Positions 11,587 to 22,355 of a DNA stretch of 64,000 nucleotides are shown here, piece by piece. Source of the DNA: Paramarasmius palmivorus (taxonomy: Eukaryota; Basidiomycota; Agaricomycetes; Agaricales; Marasmiaceae); NCBI GenBank assembly GCA_037176845.1, contig JAYKXP010000170.1, positions 26,353 to 90,352 on the forward strand, written 5' to 3'. The translations under genes were made by a program, and so were the position numbers. The notes below the pieces were generated by a model that saw only the letters and a list, made by a program, of their open reading frames with translations, was not told the DNA's origin and did no database searches. Numbering within the stretch: the stretch's first letter is position 1; every line of letters begins with the position of its first letter.

Positions 11587-12166
11587 TTGCAGAAGGTGCT
11601 ATTGTGAGCCTGTGAGCGCGTGTCAACGCAACTAGGTTCACCGAATCTCGTTCTAGATCATCCAATATCTCATTTAATCATTACTTGTCATTCCGTGTAT
11701 CTCACATCATCTCTAATGCGATACGTTACTTGGCCTGAAACTGCTCAGTCTCATCTATATTCACATGGTGTAAGCAGCGGTCCATTGCCTTTTGGGGATT
11801 TCGAAGCGGTAACGTACGCGAGTTTTTGATCTGTGGCCTTCTCGGAAAGGAGTGGCCGGTATTAAGGACCTCGAAAGTCCTTGTCGCACGGAGAATGAAC
11901 TGCTTTCTTTGAAATTATCTATAGCTATGGCTGTTACTTCAGTAGTGCTCCGGATCTTCCCCTACGCAGATTCCACTTACCATTCCCGGGTTCCTGATAA
12001 GTAGCGATGGAGTGATGAACACTTGTTGTTTACCGAAGATGGACTGACCATCAGTGATGCCACGCGACAGATCGCCCAAACTGGACAGATTGGTGATTCC
12101 CGCTTCTCTTATATATACAGAACGCATCATTCACGAGCTGATCCACTCTTTCCATTCTCCACCAAA
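11587..12166. other. Intergenic region between SWIM-RING gene and P450
   Basis: Holds the SWIM-RING 3' end and the P450 promoter; no further gene seen. Confidence 0.4.
12110..12117 (+). promoter_or_regulatory. TATA box of the P450 gene
   Basis: TATATATA lies 50 bp upstream of the P450 ATG at 12167. Confidence 0.55.
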
Positions 12167-14313
12167 ATGGCCAGCGACAGTCCCCTGTTTCCTGCTGCTG
12201 TGACACTCGCCGGCGTCGCTACCAGTATTTATCTCTACAGATCCTCAAAGGCCCACACCCCCGCACCGTTACCTCCTGGTCCGAAAGGTCTTCCTATCGT
12301 TGGAAACGTGGCGGATGTTCCCCCTTCTCACCCATGGGTTAGGTTCAAGGAACTCGGCGACCAATACGGTGCGTTCTGTTACGCTCTTCCTTCACGCTTC
12401 ACGCTCATGAACCCGGTGCACCTACACAGGTCCCATAGTTCATCTCGAAGTCCTCGGACAACACATAATCATCCTCAACGACGCTCAATATGCCTTTGAC
12501 ATGCTTGATAAGAAGAGTCGGGTATACAGTAACCGGCCGAGGCTCGTTATGGCCGGAGAGTTAATCGGATGGGAACAAGCTCCTGCTTTAATTCAGCCTA
12601 CCAAGACATGGTCCCAGTACCGGCGATTGATGGCTCAATTCCTGGGTAGTCGATCAAAGGTAGACGTAGCATATGGTGATGTGATGCAACAATCAACCCT
12701 GGAGTTCTTGAAAGATATCTTGGATACCCCCAACGGTTGGAAGGAACACGGAAGGAGGTGAGTGGCGTGTCGTTTCTTAGGTGCTTACAATGTTCTTGCT
12801 TATGCTCTTTACCCCATAGGTTTGCGGGATCCATAGTCCTCAAGATCGCGTATGGATACTCGGCAGCGAAGAAAGATGATTCATTGGTCGCATTGGTTGA
12901 CGAAGCTATGGTTGGGTTCTCAGAGGCGACTGCTCCCGGAGCCTTTGCTGTCGATCTTTTCCCTTTCTGTGAGTTCGGCCAATATTCCTCCGACCCTTTG
13001 CGTCAACCGTTTGATGGCAGTGCAATACGTACCTTCATGGGTGCCGGGCACGGCATGGAAGAAAAAAGCGGAACACTATCACAAGACACTTGAGCAGATG
13101 GCGGAGGTACCATTCAGCATGGTGAAAAAGCAACTCGTAAGTCGCATTTGTATCGTTAGTAGACGATGAACGCTTAATCCTGCTCTCAAGGCTTCCGGGA
13201 CTGCCGCATCTAGCTTCGTTTCCGACTTACTTAGCGCAAAGAAGGAAGATGATTGGAATATTAAGTGGTCCGCTGCAGGTATATACAGCGGTGCGTATGC
13301 ATTATGTTTCTGTTCGGGGTTGCACCTGACCTGTGGATTACTTCAGGTGGTGCCGAAACAGTGAGCAATGCTTTTAAAATCGTCATACATCTCAATCAAT
13401 CCATGTGATAGACAGCAGCTGTGAACGAAACATTCTTCCTAGCAATGACGTTCCAGCAGGAAGCACAAGCAAAGGCCCAACAGGAACTCGACACCGTACT
13501 CGGGCGAGGTGTCCTCCCCACGCTGAAGGATCGACCGCGTCTACCTTACGTCGAAGCCCTGATTGCTGAGGTGATGCGAAAATACAGTATCGGGCCTCTC
13601 GGTGAGTGAAATTCGCCCATGTTTATCATTTAGTACAGATGCTTATCGCGCGATTTTCAGGTCTACCCCACGTGGCATCAGAAGACGACATTTTTGAAGG
13701 ATATTTCATCCCAAAGGGTGCAATGGTTATGACAAATAATTGGTCGGTATATCAGACGTGGCTTCGGATTGATCGTGCGCTTAGAAAATGTTTACCTCAG
13801 GAACTTCTACCAAGATGAGAGGAACTACAAGAACCCGGAGCTATTCTCACCAGAACGATTCATGGGCGAGAACAAGGAACGAGACCCAAGAGACTTCTTG
13901 TTTGGGTATGGGCGAAGGTACGTGTATTCAACTTGCCGATCATGAATCCAGACCCTGATTCCAGTGCCAGAATATGTCCAGGTATGCACAGAACCACGTT
14001 AATCTCATCCTTCCATTGATACCAACCCCTTTGCAGGCCTTCATCTGGCTGATACGTCAATGTGGTTACTGTTCTCATCTATTCTCGCCATGTTCACTAT
14101 CAAACCGCCGGTGGGAGAAGATGGAAAGGAGATATGGCCATCAGGCAAGTTCTTGACTGGGTCTATCAGGTTTGATTAAGCGTCCTTTCAATTTTCAAAC
14201 AAGCTCAATCTTGACTATTTTATAGCTGCCCTGAACCCTTCGAATGTGTGATAACACCAAGACAAGGCTCAGCCGAGATCATTACGAGGCACCTGGATGG
14301 TGGAGACAACTGA
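12167..14313 (+). CDS. Cytochrome P450 monooxygenase
   Basis: A twelve-exon gene that reads through without frameshift. The N-terminal anchor (FPAAVTLAGVATSIYLY) is followed by the proline hinge PLPPGPKGLPIVGN. The C-helix region has TWSQYRRLMAQFL; the I-helix oxygen-binding motif AGIYSGGAETT spans three exons, one a 14-nt exon at 13347-13360; the K-helix ExxR is EVMR; the PERF-region reads FSPERF. The haem loop FGYGRRICPG is assembled across introns, with the cysteine carried on an 11-nt exon (13971-13981). The C-terminus has the SCPEPFECVITPR signature common in agaric P450s, stop TGA 14311-14313. It is an ER-bound haem oxidase with an unknown substrate; no biosynthetic cluster surrounds it. 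Confidence 0.9.
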
Positions 14314-14418
14314 TCCACTTATCAATTATGCTTTGCTACTGAAACATGCTGTGGGTTCATTATATGTGTATAATAGGCACTCGGTAATATATTATTGTTA
14401 AGGGGAAAAAATACAGGC

Positions 14419-14501
14419 TGACCACCGCAGGACTCGAACCTGCAACCTTTTGGTACGCTTGGTAATCGAAGCCAAACGCGCTACCATTGCGCCAGGAAGC
14501 C
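14419..14501 (-). tRNA. tRNA-Arg (anticodon TCG), intron-containing
   Basis: The minus strand has a D-arm TGGCGCAATGGTAGCGCG, anticodon stem TTTGG/CCAAA with loop CTTCGA giving anticodon UCG, an intron of about 11 nt and a T-arm GCAGG/CCTGC. The acceptor GGCTTCC/GGTGGTC has one mismatch, so it may be slightly degenerate. Confidence 0.75.
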
Positions 14502-14927
14502 CTGAATTGAACCGTACCATACACAGCTAAGGCTCTGCGGCCAGCATAGCGGGCCATATCGCCCTTATTGATCAGCTCTGTTCAATTCCACGGAACTTGA
14601 GCTGGAATTCGGAAGCTTTGCTAAAAGGAGGAGTATTCTGCCACCAACCTAAGCGCTACCACGGTTTATATAACTCTACGTGTTGTTGAGGTTAGCCGTC
14701 ACTCTTGTGATCTATCGGCAAGAATGCATTAAGATAAAGGCGAACCTGAAATACGAAGAAATCCTCGGTCGCTCAGTCAAATGGAACGTGAAAAACCAAT
14801 TCATAAACATACAGTGGAAGTAAGTACATTTGTTTAATGTTATTATAGTACATGTCTGAACCCATACCTCATTGCTCCTTCGATTTATTCAATAATTTGA
14901 GCGTTCATTGTGCGCAGTCATTTATCA
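14502..14927. other. Intergenic, nothing recognised
   Basis: 425 bp between tRNA-Arg and the GH30 stop codon; no coding signal recognised. Confidence 0.4.
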
Positions 14928-17364
14928 TCAAGCGGCATACCACCATAAAGTCGTAATGCCAACTGGAAATGTATACGTTGCCTAGCTCTCAGCTTTAGTT
15001 TCTCTGAAGCGGTGCATTGAACTTGAATAACCAACCTGCAAACCCCGAAAGCTGATGCTTGCTGTAACAGGTTGTGGATTCCAACCGTTTGCCGAGTTAT
15101 CATTCCCTATTCATCAAATGCATACATATAAGCTTCTCCCCGGGAAACGCAGAAGCAAGTCTACACTCACAATTCATAACAACCAGTGAATACCTCGACC
15201 AATCGCTTCCACTTGTTCTTTGTGTAACGAACGCACCGACTCTCACCGCCCAACCGAGCGATCCACTCGTGCTTACGCCAATGCGTTTCCCAACGGGTCC
15301 TCCAGGGTCTCTCGGGATGGTTGCTTTGGAAACATGAGCCATAGAGATGAATTCTTGATTGTAGCTGTAGCTTCCGTCCGAGTTAATGGAAACGAGGGCG
15401 CGGCAACCAGAGGTACAGCTGCTAGACCCGGGGAGGATCGGCTTTCCTGATCCGTCGAGAGCTATGTTCCACATTAAACCCTGTGTCAACCAACCTGTAG
15501 TGAGCAGAAGTATGTAAGAAGAATAGAAAACGAAAATAGCTGACAGATTTCGAATTATGCTCCACGCTTCCGACCCAGCTATTCGGGATGTCAATTGTAT
15601 GCTTGGAATTTGAAATCCCTTTCTCACAGATTATCGATATACCACTTCAGTCAACAACCACATTAGCATGTAATCGCACCGAGAGGTAGTGTATGGATCA
15701 ATACCTTCATGTCTTGCCACCAATCGGATCCTATCGTCCCTGCACACTCCGTGAAATAGATTGACTGAGGGAAGTACGGAGGTCAGCCAATAGCACAAAT
15801 GTGTCAAGATTCGAGTGGTATCACCTTTGAAGGAAATGCTTGATGAAATGCATCCTGGCTCGCAACTGAGCCTTGATAACAGTGAAAGCTTGATACGATG
15901 TTTGGAAAAAATGGTTCAAAGAAGGCCTGGAAATTCATACCTAACACCATCAAACGCATCTCCGTAGTTCTGGATCTAGAGGCGAAGTCGAGTCAGATGA
16001 AGTTTTAGCGACTTGGAAAAAGAACGTACGAGCGAGATAGGATAATCACTGGCGTAAACCCAATTATGCTATGTAAGATAACGTTACTCGTTTGTAATAC
16101 CCTAAGAATGATACTGAATATACCTCGAAACCAATAATCTTGACGTTTCCTAGCCCATTGCTATTCAGCTTATCCCTGAGTGACCTGCCGATTTGACCTT
16201 CCATAGATGGTGTCATTGTACATGTTGGGTACGTTGGGTTATCATTCAAAGGCTCGTTCTGAGGTGCGTCAGATCATATTATCATTGGATTAGCAATGAT
16301 ATATGAGTACCTGAATGGTAATAGCATACAACGGGATCCCCATCCCTTGGAAACCTTGAGCGGCTTTGAGAAGGTACGTCGAATCTGGGTGCTCGATTAG
16401 AGTCTACCGTCGACTGGATGTGATAAAACAACATACAGTACTGAACCATGTTCGACTTGAGTGTACCCCCATTCATTGATCCACTGTCTTTCATCCATCC
16501 CGGCTACGGGGTGAGGATATTAGCCATGGTATTCAACCGAAACGCGCAAGGGGTAGACTCACTGGGGACCAAGGAAGGATATGAATCTTGAGTCACTCAG
16601 CAACACAATTTGTGTGACAACGCGCTGGAAACATACCTTGATCCTCGAATTCACCGAAAGAATATCCTTCAACGTACTGAATAGATACCCCGGTGAACGA
16701 TTGATGTTGAACTGGGAGAAAGACGTATCGCCTGAGCTGTCGTCCAAACTATATACTAAAGCTATATGTCAGAATGACGTCAAGTCAACATGACCAGGAA
16801 ACCATACCCGATGCAGAAAAGTCCGATGCACCGATCGGAACACGGATATAGCTTAGACCAGCAGCATTGGCGCCGTCAGTGGTGTCGAACATGTAACGTA
16901 GAACGTTCCAATAGTTATTCGAGTTTCGTGACTGATATAACGATAAATTCAGTTAATGAACGAAACGAGGGAGAACGAGCTGAAGAACCTTCAAGTTGCT
17001 TAGCGTCAACGCCGCCGAGTCAGCTAATGTAGTAATGTAGTATCAGTCACTGCAAACTAGCAATGAATGTGCCACCTACTTAGCGTTCCTCCAAAACCGA
17101 CGATATCCTGGTAGACGGAACCGTCATTGACACCAATGGTAAGGTCCCCTGACGGACCGGAAGATACAAAGTTGATGGGACTCGAGGGCGGTGACGAAGT
17201 GAAAAGCTTCGAACGGTCCCAGGTCGTCTGCCACTACAAGTACGGATGAGAATCAAGTTAGAGATATTGAGGTATTGACATACGACGTCGTAGATCTGCT
17301 GTCCGGCAGTAAAAAGTCCACAGTAGGAGGAAAGGAAGAGGAACGGAAGGATATACGACCACAT
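14928..17364 (-). CDS. Secreted glycoside hydrolase family 30 (probably endo-beta-1,6-glucanase)
   Basis: Start ATG 17364-17362 encodes a signal peptide (MWSYILPFLFLSSYCGLF). About thirteen exons then give a complete GH30 protein: VWQTTWDRSKLF, GFGGTLTDSAALTL, NNYWNVLRYMF, SYIRVPIGASDFS, IHILPWSPPGWMKDSGSM, LYAITIQNEP with the acid/base glutamate, HNWVYASDYP, FHCYQGS, and YFTECAGT with the nucleophile glutamate. The C-terminal beta-sandwich ends in TYTFPVGITTLWWYAA, stop at 14930-14928. In the family these two glutamates act by a retaining mechanism. The overall sequence style matches mushroom GH30 enzymes acting on beta-1,6-glucan, which would suit cell-wall remodelling or attack on fungal walls; the substrate is inferred. 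No frameshift is needed. Intron boundaries were placed by eye. Confidence 0.88.
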
Positions 17365-18203
17365 CTAGTCTCCTAAACTCATGCCAATCTGCTCTAACTT
17401 CCCTTTATACGTTTCTTTCTTGACTACATATGCCTCTTTGTCCGTTTTCATCCTCCTTCATTCGTTTTCCAATTCTCCAGCTGCATGGTACCACCAGCCA
17501 CAGGTCCGTTCCGCACGGTACTACGGCTGCGTTCCCGGAGAGTACTCAATAGTCGAAAGCACCAGAATCGGGGAGTCCAGAAACCTTGTTATTGTGCCGC
17601 ACGCGCACATGTTCGTGTACCAGCGCGCTCGTCCAGACCTAACAGGTAATAGACGGTGGATGCTTCTCCCCTTTTCATGCTCCGATTATAAGCGCGTAAG
17701 GTCAGGCGTTGGGTGCGTGATTTCGGATCATATGGACATGTTGACAGTATCATGCGATATCGGCGGATGTGCTTTATGGTGGCTACGCCTCGAGGCTGCA
17801 GTTTTAGGTTCGCGTACTTTGAGAGCGGGATACCGTACACTGAATGGGATACCTCGGCTTGGACGTCGTCTTAGGCATCCGATAAGGCAATTAGGCATCT
17901 CGGCAAATGAACCATTTTCAGAGTCGCAAGTGCAAAAACTGCGTGCAGAGTCTGGAAAAACACATCGATTAAGGATCATGTTGATTCTGGACCACATGCG
18001 AAAACGCGGTGTAATGTTGAGTTCCACTTTGTGAAATCAGCATCATCGCAGCAGCAAGCTGTAATCGGTGGTTTGAGTCATCGATTACGGACCAGAATTC
18101 GTGTGGGGCCTTCACAGCTGTGGTAATGGATCCTGGCATTAGAGAACAGGAATCCATTGGAGATGGGGTCGAAAATAGCTCGCTCTGGGACACGGGGTTA
18201 CCA

Positions 18204-18211
18204 TGACATCA
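18204..18211 (+). promoter_or_regulatory. Shared TGACATCA element upstream of GST1
   Basis: TGACATCA, one base from the CRE/AP-1-type bZIP site TGACGTCA, lies 98 bp before the GST1 start codon. The same octamer, inside a longer ATGACATCAG match, occupies nearly the same place before GST2. A stress-responsive bZIP factor is a plausible binder by inference. Confidence 0.4.
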
Positions 18212-18251
18212 GTTCCTGGAGACCGAGTCAGGTCGGTGCCGCAGCGAGAAG

Positions 18252-18258
18252 TATAAAA
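18252..18258 (+). promoter_or_regulatory. TATA box of GST1
   Basis: TATAAAA about 52 bp upstream of the start codon at 18310. Confidence 0.5.
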
Positions 18259-18309
18259 TCTAACCTTGGGGATTAGAACGGCCAACGTTCACAACCCAAA
18301 TCGCCGCAT

Positions 18310-19109
18310 ATGATCCGATTTTACGATATTTCATGCAAGCACGATGGTATCTCCTGGTCTCCAAACACCCTAAAGATAGTGTAAGAGTCAACAATCACAA
18401 CCTAATTCCTGAAGCGTCACTCACCTTTGACAGATACACTCTGAATTATAGGAAGCTTCCGTACGAAGTTGTCTGGGTCGAACTTCCTGACATTGAAGAA
18501 ACGGTGAAGTCCATAGGAGCTTCCCCAACGGCAACGAAACCAAATGGCCAGCCGAAATACACGCTTCCTGCTATCCACGACCTCAACACAGACGTTCGAC
18601 TCTCCGACTCTATCAAGATCGTCGAGTACCTGGAGGCCACATATCCGAACGATCCCGAGAAGGCACTCATTCCTCCAGGAACAAAGGCCCTTCAATTAGC
18701 ATTTATCGATGCCGTCATAACACTCATTCGACCAAATCTGGTCCCACTGGCTTACCCGCAAGAGGTAACACTCTTCGATTCCCGCAGTAGGGAGTACTTC
18801 TTGAGCACGAGGAAGGAGATGCTCGGTAAAGAAGTGTGGGAGATTGCACCGCCTCCAGAGATGAGAGACACAGTATGGAAGGGTGTAGAGGGTGCGTGGG
18901 CAAAGGTCGACTCGTGGATGCGAAAGGAGGATCGATTTGTCATGGGAGACACCGTCTGCTTCCTTGATTTCGCGATAGCTGGACAGTTCGTGTGGTATAG
19001 AATCATGTGGGGCGAAGATAGCGAGGAGTGGAAGATGATGTCGAGTTGGCAAGGAGGACGATGGGCTAGGCTTGTTCAGGATCTAGGGGAGTTTGAGAGG
19101 TTAAGATAA
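18310..19109 (+). CDS. Glutathione S-transferase-like protein, copy 1
   Basis: The true start is ATG 18310 (MIRFYDIS...): a 71-nt first exon ends at 18380 and a 53-bp intron (18381-18433) joins it in phase, giving 248 residues. An N-terminal thioredoxin-fold domain (SWSPNTLKI, LNYRKLPYEVVWVELPDI, YTLPAIHD, then DSIKIVEYLE, which occupies the glutathione gamma-Glu-binding position) is followed by an alpha-helical C-terminal domain ending WARLVQDLGEFERLR. Length and layout match fungal Ure2/UstS-like GSTs. It probably conjugates or reduces electrophiles in the cytosol; the substrate is unknown. It is a tandem paralog of the gene at 21244. Confidence 0.88.
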
Positions 19110-21140
19110 GCCCGTAAAATGTACGATACACCGTGATTTACCTTGTTATAGACGTTCCATTTACAATATCTCCGTGTCCTAGCGAGGATAAGGCGTTGAT
19201 TATGAGCAGAATTTCCGTCTGACAACCGCAAACTCCGTACCTGAATGTCCGATGAAGGCCGAGATCTGAAGCGAAAAGGGTACGTCGGACTTCTGCGTTT
19301 CGCTCGAGCTGATGAACTTGAATGCGATAGTCATGAGCATGTGTCGAGAGTCGGAAGGTAAACTGGGACATCAGCGCCGCGAATGCTTGGCGCTGAAACT
19401 AGACAATTTTGGATATGGGGCAACGCAGACGGCGACGTGTCGAAGATAGGCTGTTCGGCACCCAGGGATTCTATGTGATTCATTTAATCGGAATTACAAC
19501 TGAAATATTGACTATCGGTGAGGGAGTAGCCCTTCGAATGTAAGACACAAGTAAGACATGTGGAGCTCAACGCGGATAGAGATGCGCTGAAAACGCGTTC
19601 AAACATTGCTCAAAGTATGGGAAGAGGTCGAAACGCACCGGCAATGCCCCTATTCAAACGCTCTAAGCCATTCGTGGTTCAATTGCGCCCCTAGTTCCAA
19701 CACTTTGACGATATAGTGAATAGCAATGCGAGTGGGGGGATGGATGTAAGGGATGCACTTTAGGTCACGTGTTGCGCACGGACCACCTTTTTTCTGCCCC
19801 GGATGCTTTTTGCCATCACCAATTGTCAACGCTCGCGTCAAGCCATCATGCATCATGCATCAATACTTGATTAACACTGTTACACTCGCTTTGCAAGCCT
19901 TTGTCGGGTGTGGACTTGGTGTGGACCTATCCATCCATTCACAATTGATGGCGAAGCTACCTTTTACATCCAGAACAATCCAGCCATTCAACGTACCGCA
20001 AGCCAACGGCAACAGAGATGGTGACTTGACACTTGGGTCCTGCGAACCCCAAACTTACCCTATACTCGAAAGCATTACTGCAACATGTGCTCATGACTGC
20101 TTTCCGGTACCGAAGGGGAATGAAATAATAAGAGTGTAGCAGTTTATGATGCCCACGAGGGTCACATTCGTGCGTTTGCTAGTTGTCTCGTTTCTGTCTA
20201 ATACTCATTACCTCTTCTTCGATGCCTTCAGTCCTTCAGGAAAATTGACTATCTTAGTGCGTACGTACATCGGCGATGAAACGCTTCTCGTCAAAGGGGT
20301 TCAATTGCAACTTACAAGATCCATACACCGCCATCCGAAGTTCCTCATCGATAAAGAGCGAAAAGCGTCCTGCCGTCCCCACTTCGAGGTTCACATATCG
20401 CTCAAGTTTTCCTTGTTTTATAGCATGATACGGACACACCGCGCGTAAAGCTCACAGCCCGCTTTCTCTATCGGTTTCTTTGCCTATCTCTGGCGTTTAG
20501 GCGATACTAGGACTTCCGTAGGATCATTCAAATCCCTCGCAGGCGAGATGATTTAGACGCCACCGACCAAGGCTCGACTTCACCTCCACTCCATCAGACT
20601 ACTTGTCTCCGCCTGTATTGCTACTATTTGTGCCCCTGAGAAGACCAGCTCCGACAGAGCGATTGGCTTTGTCAAGCGTACAATACGTTATCAGATCTCT
20701 TACGGTTGGCTCCTTCAACTTCCGGTGCATTGCCGCTGATACGCGAACTTTCACGGGGGCGTGTTTTAGCCTTTATCCAATGTGCGCAAACCGCTTCAAC
20801 GCCATTCTTGGGTACCGATGCGACATCTACAATTATGTGGATTCGCGATTATATGGGAAAGCGTATACAATGTCGAATCTCACTCCAACCAGAATCAACG
20901 CAGCGAGAATGTGATTCACGCGATCGGTATAATGGGACAACAGGTAAAATCATTTGTTGGAATATGCTTACCAGAATCCGATAACGTGATCTGTCGGCGA
21001 TGGGACAATTTCGCCGCGAGGTCAAGGAACCCAATTTCTTTTCAGCCAAACACGTTGCGTACACAAAAGCAGCTTACTAGTAATGGTAATGTACATCTTC
21101 TAGCCATATTTTCCGATAAGCAGTGTAGAACACGTTGACA

Positions 21141-21148
21141 TGACATCA
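21141..21148 (+). promoter_or_regulatory. Shared TGACATCA element upstream of GST2
   Basis: The same octamer as before GST1, 95 bp before the GST2 start codon; the wider context ATGACATCAG is conserved while flanking sequence has diverged. Confidence 0.4.
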
Positions 21149-21190
21149 GGAGTCGGTAATCGTACGAGTCACCGTGGGCCCGCAGTGAGG

Positions 21191-21196
21191 TATAAG
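21191..21196 (+). promoter_or_regulatory. TATA-like box of GST2
   Basis: TATAAG 48 bp upstream of the GST2 ATG, at the position equivalent to the GST1 TATA box. Confidence 0.4.
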
Positions 21197-21243
21197 ACCA
21201 AATCGTTAAGTACGTTCAACTTCCACAACCTATATCCCCTCAC

Positions 21244-22034
21244 ATGATCCGATTCTACGATATTCCATGCAAACACTATGGTGTCTCTTGGTCTCCAAAC
21301 ACCCTAAAGATAGTGTACGATTGAACAATCATAGCCCTATTCCGAAAGCATCACTCACATTTAATCACAGATACACCTTGAACTACATGAACCTTCCCTA
21401 CGAAGTTATCTGGATTGAGCTTCCCGACATCGAGGAAACTTTGAAGTCGATAGGAGTTTCTCCAACGGCTACGAAGCCAGACGGTCTGCCAAAATACACA
21501 CTTCCCGCCATCCACGACCTCGATACAGGTGTTCGTCTTTCCGAGTCCATCGATATCGTCGAGTATCTAGAAGCTACATATCCGAATGTTTCAGGGAAGG
21601 CACTCGTTCCTCGAGGAACGAAGTCACTTCAATTGGCATTTGTTGATGCCATCATACTACTCCTCACGCCAACTTTGGGCCTGGTGCTCTTACAGGAGGA
21701 AAAAATTCTCAATGCTCGCAGTAGAGAATACCTGGTAAAGACCCTTATTGGTAAGGAGGTATCAGAGATAGCACCACCTCCAGAGGAGAGAGAAGCGGCG
21801 TGGAAGAGTCTAGAAAACGCATGGGCTAAGGTTGATTCATGGATTCAAAAGGAGGATAGTTTTGTCATGGGGAATACCGCCTGCTTCGTTGATTTTGTGC
21901 TAGCTGGATTTTTCGTGTGGTATAAAGTCATGTGGGGCGAGGATAGTGAGGAGTGGAAACGGATATCGAGTTGGCAAGGAGGGCGTTGGGCTAGGCTTGT
22001 CCACGATCTGGCGGAATTTGAGAGGTTGAAATAA
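21244..22034 (+). CDS. Glutathione S-transferase-like protein, copy 2
   Basis: ATG 21244, a 71-nt first exon, an intron (21315-21370) at exactly the same codon as in copy 1, and a second exon to TAA 22032-22034, giving 244 residues. Motifs mirror copy 1: YDIPCKHYGVSWSPNTLK, LPYEVIWIELPDIEETLK, YTLPAIHDL, SIDIVEYLEATYPN, and a C-terminus WARLVHDLAEFERLK. Relative to copy 1 it has lost four residues in the helical domain and differs most around the middle (LTPTLGLVLLQEE), where GST electrophile pockets lie, so the paralogs may differ in substrate. Both frames are intact. Confidence 0.88.
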
Positions 22035-22355
22035 GTAGCCCATAAAGTATACGATACGCTGGAAATGATTTTGTTGTAGTTGTGCCGTTTGCCGTATCTC
22101 CGTGTAACGTAGAGGAAGAATGAGGATACTATGAATCCCTCTCGAATAAGAGAAAGCTAGACAAACGTGGCAGACAATGCGGACGGCGACGTACCTTGAC
22201 TCCGGAATACAAGGAGGTTGATGAACGTAGTAGAGGTCTTGCGCGGGAGAGTCACAATCGCAGTCATTGATTTGCTTTCGTATGGGCGCTAACTACCGAT
22301 CACTCAAGAATATCAAGAAATATAGCAAGTCTGCAGGAACTAAAACGAAATTTAT
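22035..22355. other. Short intergenic gap
   Basis: Converging 3' ends of GST2 and the F-box gene; nothing recognised. Confidence 0.4.

Larger units (their letters stand above)
17365..18309. other. Divergent promoter region between GH30 and GST1
   Basis: A 217-codon plus-strand ORF starts at 17381 but has no recognisable motif and lies in the GH30 upstream region, so I treat the stretch as non-coding promoter DNA shared by two divergent genes. Confidence 0.4.
19110..21243. other. 2.1-kb spacer between the GST paralogs
   Basis: Contains only short ORFs without motifs; the longest (19753-20139 and 20782-21138, plus) look random in composition. The last 110 bp form the GST2 promoter. Confidence 0.35.

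Noticed and set aside
13741..13800. Apparent frameshift in the P450 before the PERF region
   Set aside because: Using the later CTCAG acceptor gives NNWNFYQDERNY in phase.
17381..18034. 217-codon plus-strand ORF
   Set aside because: It lies in the upstream region of the GH30 gene, has no motif, no intron structure and atypical residue mix; most likely a chance open frame.
19753..20139. 128-codon plus-strand ORF between the GST genes
   Set aside because: No motif, no duplication partner and no intron structure like neighbouring genes.
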